From Ophioderma brevispina (taxonomy: Eukaryota; Echinodermata; Ophiuroidea; Amphilepidida; Ophiodermatidae): a DNA stretch of 64,000 nucleotides. Where the stretch lies: contig JAMKCH010002896.1 of NCBI GenBank assembly GCA_023653785.1, forward strand, positions 1-64,000. Direction: 5' to 3'. Both the position numbers and the translations under genes were made by a program. Positions 57,346 to 64,000 of this stretch are shown one piece after another (positions within the stretch are counted from its first letter, which is position 1; each line of letters opens with the position of its first letter). Under the pieces are notes generated by a model. That model saw only the letters and a list, made by a program, of their open reading frames with translations, had not been told where the DNA came from and did not search any database.

Positions 57346-57950
57346 AGTAGCTTTCTTCTGGTACCAAAAAGTTGACTACTTCCGGTAAAATCTGGGCTTC
57401 TGGGGACGAGGCTAGTAGCGATCGGGCCATGGACCTTTGAAGCGCCCCACTTTTTTCGAACCCATTTTTCTGCATATTTGCAATGCTTTCCAATACATTA
57501 TATCACATTTCAAGTGAATATGTCGTGTAACCATGGTAATAAGATGATGTTCAGTATCCTAAAATGTTCAAATGTTATTTACTAATCATGAATTTGACAA
57601 ACCTATATAAAAATAAGCGTTTTTTTGGGGGGGGCTTATTATTTGTGTTGTGGTAAAGTGTAATTAATTTATATCGTTTTATCTTTAAGCTTTATTTAGC
57701 TTTATCCCTCATTCACCGAGAGAGGTTCTAGTTTGGTTACAAAGCAGTTATATCATATATCTCCATTTCTCCCATTATATAAAAGTGGGGTCTGATTTTT
57801 AGCATGATTCATAACATGCGTTTTTCTTTATGAGAGAAAAATTATATAAAGTATGATTTAGTAATCTGATTCACCCTGTGTGCATATTGAGACCTATGCG
57901 TGGGGATGCAACAAATATGCCATTCAGGTTACAAAATGAGTACTACTTTT
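57345..57950. other. Unrecognised DNA
   Basis: No gene or clear repeat. A G run (GGGGGGGG) lies near 57,624 and the surroundings are AT-rich. Confidence 0.35.
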
Positions 57951-59439
57951 ACAGCAGAAAATTCGACGTTAGATAGTGGAAAGGTCACGTAGCCGAAAGG
58001 TACAAGGGTCTTTAACAAATGATTCCTCATGTAGGTGGGGGTGGGAGGTCGCTCCAGGCAAACCTGTATAGCCCTGTCAAGAATGATCAAGAAGCGATTT
58101 GGACCTCAGGCTGTGCTTCTTTAGGTTTCACAAATGTTTTGTACAAGTAGGTACTACTCTCTCCTTAACAGATTGAAAATACCCTGAAATAAATATGTTT
58201 ATATAATGTCGAAGCCAGTTTCCTTAACCATGGTGGTGGATTTTTTTTCTCAAAATATTTGCAACGTAAAAAGAAGTCGTACAAAACCGTAGTTTTTGAG
58301 ACGTATTTCTCAAAAAAATATTTAACGCTTTCATTAGTACTTAGTACGTTGTTCAATTTGTTTAAATATACAAATACAAATATGAGGCACTGGAAACTGA
58401 CAGGAAAATGAAAGGATAGACAAAGAGAATGGACTATCAAGCGTGCAGAGTGAATTCCCATCATAACAATCCGTATTCTTATTTCAGTGGGTACATGTTG
58501 ATCCCCATCCATTACTCTCTCAGAGATCAACATATTACGATTTTTGTTTTCAATTTCAAAATCAATTCAGAATCAGCATTCAAAAGATGCATCGAAATAC
58601 GTACAAACAAGCCTAGTCTTAGGTCAGTTGTTTTTGAGATATAGCTTTCCATTTGACAGTAGATGAAAGCCATCTTAAACATTGATGACCTTACAACTTA
58701 CACAGAATTAGACGGGAATTTATGAAAATAAGGAACAGAACCTAAAATAAATGCAATAAAAGTTTATTTTTTTAAACAGAATTTGGTATTATTTGACATT
58801 TGGAATAACAAAATAATATTGGAAAGCAGTGGAATCGGGGGAGCAATGTTTACACAAGAGTTAAAATATGAAAATGGACAGTACGTGCAAAAAGGTACAC
58901 CAACGTGTTCACTCCGTTTTAACAATAAAAAAATATAGTTTGGCCTATCTTTGGGTTGTAGTTCGAGAGCTATAAGGCGAAATGTTTTCAATTTGGGGTC
59001 AAACACATAGTAGGGTTATAAATGAGAACCCCATTCTAGAATTTTGGGGAAGAAGATTCGAAGATTTTTTTCTATAGTTTGAAGGGTGCTGAATCAGAAT
59101 TTTGGGTCCAACCTCTGGGAAATGTGGGGAACTTAAATCAGTACAGGGGTAAATTTGAAATCAAGTCCAAATGTGTTTCAATGTGCACCAATGTATTTGT
59201 CTCATTATAAGAATTAAAAAAGGTATAGAGTATCTAGCTTCTGACCTTTACTTAAACAGGTACAGCCCTTTTAAGGTCCAAGGTCATCCTGGGGGAAACC
59301 TTACCCAGTTCCCCCCTGAAACCGGTGCCAATTTGTTCGTCTTCCCGATTTACAATGTGTGAACATTTGGTTCGTAATTAGTGGCCAAAATGTAAACAAG
59401 GCTCTAAACATAGTCCTTAAGCCAGCGTGTAGGAACAAC

Positions 59440-59510
59440 CCCAGTGATCTACGTCTCCCCGGCCCCCAGTGACTTAGGGTTAGCAAACAGCAGAATAACC
59501 AGGGAAACCC
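59440..59510 (+). repeat. TTAGGG-containing minisatellite, isolated monomer
   Basis: CCAGTGATCTACGTCTCCCC, then GACTTAGGGTTAGCAAAC matches the array at 61,840-62,110. Another partial monomer lies at 59,765-59,815 (CTCGCCTCAGGACTTAGGGT). Together they bracket the pyrimidine tract. Confidence 0.6.
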
Positions 59511-59745
59511 CCCCGCCCTTGACCCACCCTCCCCTGTTCTTCACATGTTCCAAACCTGCCTACTCTTCTGTCTCTCCTTCCTTACCCGTCTGCACCCCCA
59601 CCTATTTTTCCTATCCCCCCCCGTCCCATCCTCCCCCTAGACTCTACCTAATCTCCCCTCCCCCCCCACCCTCCCCCCCCCTTCTGTCACAGCCCCAACA
59701 ACAACCCCCACTTCCCCCCCCCCCTCTCCATCCATCCACTTATTA
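59505..59745 (+). repeat. C-rich polypyrimidine tract
   Basis: About 240 bases consist almost wholly of C and T with a few A residues, including C runs of seven to ten. The complementary strand is correspondingly G-rich. The 100-codon frame across it (59,444-59,746) translates as proline, serine and tyrosine and is a composition artefact. Confidence 0.85.
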
Positions 59746-60932
59746 GATCTCTTTATTTTCCTTATCTTACTCGCCTCAGGACTTAGGGTAGGGTTAGGTT
59801 AAAGCCCAGCGATCAGAAAAAATTCGACGTTAGCTAGTGTACAGGTCACGTAGACGAAAGGTTAAAAAGGGTCTTTAACAAATGATTCATCATGTAGGGT
59901 GGGGGTGGGAGGTCGCTCTAGGCAAACCGTATAGCCATGTCAAGATGATAAAGAAAGCGATTTTGATAGGCTTTGCTTCTTTAGGTTTCACAAAAATGTT
60001 TGTACAAGTATACTACTCTCTCCTTAAACAGATTTGAAAATACCTGAAATAAATATTATAAAAAATGGCGTAAGCCAGTTTTCTTAACCATGGTGGTGGC
60101 TTTTTTTCTCAAAATATTTGCTGAAACGTAAAAAAGTAGTCACAAACCGTAGTTTTTGAGACGTATTTCTCAAAATAAATTTAAAGGGTTCATTGGTACT
60201 GGGTTACATTGGTAATAGTTGGTTCATGCGTATTTGGGTACATGTTTGATATGTTTAAATATGTATTAAATATATGAGCACTGGGAAATAACACGAAAAA
60301 TGAGGGGATAGACAAAAGACAAAGAGAAGGAGCGTCAAGGTGCAGAGTGAATTCCGTCATACCAATCCGTTATCTTTGCAGTGGGTACACGTTTGATCCC
60401 CATATATTACTCTCTCAGAGATCAACATATTTAAGATTGCGTTTTAAATTCAAAATCATATTCAGAATCAGCATTCAGAAGATGCATGAAATACATACAA
60501 ACAAGCCTAGTCTTAGGTCAGTTGTTTTTGAGATAAAGCTTTCCATTTGACAGTATCGATGAATGTGAAAGTCATCGTACCAATTTGATATGACCTTAAA
60601 TTACACAGAATTAGAGGGAAATTTATGACAAATAAGGACCAGATCGTAACAATAAATGCAAAAAAGTTGTTTTTAACTTAAACAGCAATTTGGTATGATT
60701 TGACATTTGGAAAACAGAATAATTAATATTGGAAAGCTTGGAATCGGGGAAAGAGCGAAGCAACGTTTTACACACAAGCGGATTTAAATATGAAAATGGA
60801 CAGAACGTGCAAAAAGGTACACCAACGTGTTCACTCCGTTTTAACAATCTAAAAAGTAAGAGTTTGCCTATCTGTGGGTTGTCGAGTTCGAGAGCTTAAG
60901 GCAAAATTTTTCAATGGCACAATTGGGGTCAA

Positions 60933-61280
60933 AATTTCAAATCCAGGGATTGTTTTAAAAAATGGTTGTGTTAATTTGTGTATAGTTGGGGGGACCCTTA
61001 ATAATATACACGTTGAATACATTGTCTATGATATTTTGTTACTTAATTAGAATGCAAAATAGACGGGCTGTATTGGCTAGGGAAGATTACAAGCCACAGG
61101 TCAAAAAATCAACCTATTTGAAGTTTCAAACTAATAATAATATACAAAAACATTTTTATAATAGCGTTTTAAGTCACCGTAAACTGTCTCAAAGCGCTGT
61201 GCCCCAATTATTATTACGCCACATTCAGGAAATTGTCACAATTCATTATTTCACTTCATCTAGGTTGCTGCTCTAAGAAA
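60933..61280 (+). other. 345-bp segment present in one duplicate only
   Basis: It lies between GGTCAAA and GGTTATAATGAGAA, which are nearly adjacent in the first duplicate. A 96-codon open frame (60,986-61,276) nearly fills it. The translation has no recognised motif (it includes KPQVKKSTYLKFQTNNNIQ), so I cannot say whether it is coding. It could be a small insertion here or a deletion in the first copy. Confidence 0.5.
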
Positions 61281-61839
61281 TAGCAAGGTTATAATGAGAA
61301 TCCCATTTTATATAGAAGTTGGGGGAGGGAAGGAAAATTTTTCTATAGTTTGAAGGGTGTGTGAAATCAGATATTTGGTCCAACCTCATGGCAATGTGGG
61401 GAATTTTGTAAAAGGAAGGAGGTGTTAAAATTAGTACAGGGGAATTTGAAATCAAGTCCAAAAATATGTGCGTCAATGTGTACGCAACATTGTCTCATCA
61501 TAAGGATAAAAAGTATAGGTGTCTAGCTTCTGACCTGTCTTAACAGGTACAGCCCTTTAAGGTTCAGGTCATCGTCGGGGGAACCTTACCCAGTGCTACG
61601 ATTTTGTTGAAATTGGTGCTAAAATTGTTCTCTTGCCTATTTACAATGGTTGACTTTTGGTTTCGTAATAGTGGGCAAATTAATGTGAAAATGAGATTGT
61701 ATTAAACAAAACATAAAAAGTAAAAAAAAAAAAAAAAACCAATTTTGAGGGTCCAAGAACCCCTCCCCTGGTCACTTAAAGTTAAAAAAGTCCTCGTCCA
61801 TTTTGGTGGGACAGGCCAACTAAATTAGGATTTACAGAA

Positions 61840-62120
61840 AGACCATTTTCTACTCGCCCATAGTGACTTATGGTTAGGAGAAAGCAGTGATCTACTCGCC
61901 CCAGGAACTTAGGGGTTAGGAGAAAGCCCGGTGATCTGCTTCGCCCCAGGACTTTATCCAGGATTAGGAGAAAGCCCCGTATCTACTCTCTCCCAGGACT
62001 TAGGGTTAGCAACAGCAGATAACAAGGGATCTACTCGCCTCAGTGTCTTAGGGTTAGGTTATATGCTCATGATCCTCGCCCTGTGGTTAAGTTAGTAGGA
62101 AGCCCGTGATCTACGCACAC
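61840..62120 (+). repeat. ~45-bp minisatellite with TTAGGGTTAG
   Basis: About six monomers of the form GATCTACTCGCCCCAGGACT, then TAGGGTTAGGAGAAAGCCCG. Later copies are shortened or altered. The telomere-like hexamer TTAGGG appears once per monomer, not as a pure telomeric run. It closes the duplicated region on the right. Confidence 0.75.
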
Positions 62121-62284
62121 TCACACACATCTTGCAATTTACGTGCAATAGTATCTTACAAAAAAAGAGCGCTATGGTAGATAGTGTAATTTTGCAGAAA
62201 ACCCTACGAAAGGAGGTTACAATCAACTCGGCAACTGATAGTGAATATTAATAATGCGGTGGGTGGTGGAATTATTATCTTTTA

Positions 62285-62622
62285 TAGATGATGTGACATT
62301 TGTTATGTTTATGGCGCCCCCTGTTGGTGTGTAAGAGAGAAACTGGCAGGCAAAACACCGATACTTTGCATGGGGAAATCTGTTTTTTTTCTGAACTTTG
62401 TTTCGAATTAAATAATACTAAATTTCTGATCAAGCATAATAAGCTATGCTACCAGCTGCATTTTGGACCAATTTAGAGCAGGAAAGATTCTGAAGTAAGT
62501 TATAAACCAGTTTTATGTGGGTCGTCACAGAAACTAACTGTTGTAATATTTTGCCTGCCAGAAAGAAAACAACCAGAGGGCGTCCTGAATGTTCACAAGT
62601 GAGTCATAGGTCACATCATCTA
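62285..62622. mobile_element. 338-bp MITE with TA duplication
   Basis: The ends are TAGATGATGTGAC and GTCACATCATCTA, perfect inverted repeats over 13 bases. Similarity then continues inward for about 75 bases: GGCGCCCCCTGTTG against a related GACGCCCTCTGGTTG when reversed, and CTGGCAGGCAAAA against TTTTGCCTGCCAG. TA flanks the element on both sides (62,283-62,284 and 62,623-62,624). It has no coding frame. The size and TA duplication suggest a Tc1/mariner-like or similar parent. Confidence 0.8.
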
Positions 62623-62624
62623 TA

Positions 62625-63930
62625 CGTTACATTGGGTATATTCCGTATATTTAGCAAAGTATAGAAATGATAGGTATGAAGTTTTCACATTTACACCCTT
62701 AGCAAAGTTGAACGTAACCAACGACTATACAACTAAACGTTCAATGATCAACATTGGTGAACATTTAAAAAGGGGAGGGAAAGGAAAAGGGGTAGGGCGC
62801 CAGGAATCAATCCTTTCAAATGGATGCAAAGCGAATTAATCTATTTTTGAAATAAGTATAAAAAACTTGTGAAGTAAGACATTTGATGGGGTAGAACCAC
62901 TACTTATTACCACATTGCTTGGTCATTTTGGTCCTCGAGGAGGGCTTGCTTTAATGAGATATGTAAGCGGAGGCTTTGTAAACGGTCCTTTCAATGCGCG
63001 TGTTACACAAATATAAATGTTAAATTACACTTTAGTCTTATGTAAAGTCTTTTACAATCAATTACCTGGATTCTGAAAAATTATTTTGGTAGCTTAAAAA
63101 GGTAGTTGTTTGAAAATCACCAATCGCCATATTTAAGCGTTATTTTATTTGCGTTATTTGAGCAAAACAGCATGATAGACAATGACCGTCTTTTTGCGAA
63201 AATAAGGTGTTCAACAAGTACGACTGTGCGGTGTTGTTTCTAAATACAAAGTTTTGCCAAAAAGTAATTCAGAAATTATGAAAAAATAAGAAAAATATTG
63301 CCCCATTACAGGCAAACTCCCACATCTTTTAACGATTTTCTGAACCAAAGCAGGCATATTATGATGAATCAAAATAGCCCGCCAAAAACGACCACAAATA
63401 TTTTTTTTACTTTCGGGCTCGTTGCCTCCCGAGAACAATCAAAAAAATTGCCGTGAATTCGTAAATGGTGATTTTGTCGCCCACCCCCTGGACCGAATCT
63501 GAGGTCCGCTACTTAAATTCGTGAGAACCCTGCGGGTCGTCACGCGATGAACAGTGCTTTGGACAAATGGTCCACTCAGACATAATATGCAGGTAGATTT
63601 ACGATTGAGTTTCCTGAACAAAAACGGAACCGCTAAAATTAAAAGTAGATCACAGACTTAACTGAAAGAGCAAAAAAAAAGCAAGGAATCATATAATTCT
63701 AACGTCATTAAAAGACTAAGATGACAAATCTCATGACGTTATTCAACCATATACCGAAAGAAACCCAAAAGATTCAAGACAAGGGAATGGGGCCAATGGA
63801 TAAAATTTCTTCTCACAATGATGAAAAAGAAGACAAACCCAAATTGCTGTCCGATCAGGGTACTACCACATAGTATAACAATTCACCAATGAGATATAGA
63901 AAACATGATTCAATCAGTGCATAGACATTT
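62625..63930. other. Unrecognised AT-rich DNA
   Basis: No gene is supported. Minus-strand frames of 75 and 60 codons (63,211-63,438 and 63,439-63,621) lack conclusive motifs. Confidence 0.35.
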
Positions 63931-64000
63931 ACCAGCCCACGGCAAAAGCAGGGGAAGCTTCAAGCAAGGTTTGAACCTTACGACCTGCCAGCAGCAAATC
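63930..64000 (-). mobile_element. Possible tRNA-derived SINE, cut by window end
   Basis: On the minus strand GGTTCAAACC (63,977-63,968) matches a polymerase III B-box, and the preceding GCTGGCAGGTCGTAAG could be the region before it. Only about 70 bases are visible, so an A-box cannot be tested. Confidence 0.3.

Larger units (their letters stand above)
57953..61690 (+). repeat. Direct duplication, ~1.45-kb unit, second copy with extra 345 bp
   Basis: The segment 57,953-59,400 recurs at 59,812-61,690 in the same orientation. Matching landmarks are AAAATTCGACGTTAG, GGGGGTGGGAGGTCGCTC, GTTTTTGAGACGTATTTCTC, CAAACAAGCCTAGTCTTAGG, GTGCAAAAAGGTACACCAAC and CAGGTACAGCCC. The second copy carries about 345 extra bases (60,933-61,280) at a point where the first reads straight through. 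Small indels are frequent. No conserved reading frame is shared between copies, so I do not call a gene. Confidence 0.75.

Noticed and set aside
59444..59746. Proline-rich 100-codon frame
   Set aside because: It is the translation of a C/T tract.
63211..63438. Minus-strand frame with HNMPALVQKIVKRCGSLPVM, considered as a Gypsy-type integrase zinc-binding segment
   Set aside because: Only loose resemblance; the second cysteine pair needs a frame change and no other LTR-retrotransposon domain is present.
1..64000. CRISPR arrays, rRNA, complete tRNA genes or bacterial operons
   Set aside because: Repeats lack spacer regularity, no rRNA-like sequence was seen, and tRNA-like stretches lack complete cloverleafs.

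Overview
The window reads as repeat-dominated intergenic DNA from an animal genome, AT-rich, with no intact gene of any kind. Every protein similarity I can recognise comes from a decayed transposable element: a DIRS-type tyrosine-recombinase retrotransposon, at least three LINE copies or families, and a Tc1-like DNA transposase. tRNA-derived SINE-like sequences, MITE-like elements and very long inverted repeats accompany them. DIRS elements, AP-endonuclease LINEs and foldback-like elements in this combination suggest a marine invertebrate (echinoderm, hemichordate, mollusc or similar). I cannot name the phylum from the sequence. There is no sign of bacterial gene organisation, CRISPR, rRNA or a complete tRNA.

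Layout. 1-5.1 kb: a foldback-like element whose arms are tandem arrays of a ~365-bp unit in opposite orientation. 5.1-6.2 kb: a SINE-like copy, then a second palindromic element with ~280-bp arms. 6.2-14.3 kb: mostly unrecognised AT-rich DNA with one tandem duplication, a G-quadruplex run and a second SINE-like copy. 14.3-36.4 kb: two long, diverged copies (A and B) of one large repeat unit, head to tail. A carries a ~53-bp minisatellite array at 20.9-22.2 kb. B is interrupted at 28.6-32.9 kb by a second foldback-like element that holds a 5'-truncated DIRS retrotransposon. 36.4-46.1 kb: a plus-strand LINE (endonuclease and reverse transcriptase relics) split by a ~4-kb block, followed by a short ACGTCA-type repeat. 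46.1-53.9 kb: a third copy (C) of the large unit, itself carrying a TA-flanked 803-bp element. 54.3-57.3 kb: a Tc1-like transposase fragment and a minus-strand LINE endonuclease whose 5' part is duplicated. 57.9-62.1 kb: a direct duplication of ~1.5 kb, one copy with an extra ~345 bp, bounded by a minisatellite containing TTAGGG. 62.3-62.6 kb: a clean 338-bp MITE.

The sequence of events appears nested: LINE-bearing large units were copied, foldback, MITE and SINE elements landed in them, and a DIRS element landed in one foldback. Reading frames break repeatedly at one- and two-base indels, often next to homopolymers, and tandem monomers differ by many small indels. Real decay and residual long-read sequencing error could both contribute, so frame-level statements here are provisional. 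The strongest candidates for something little described are the tandem-monomer foldback elements, the minisatellite expanded within a LINE-bearing unit, and the palindrome-ended ~750-bp element present in opposite orientations in copies B and C.
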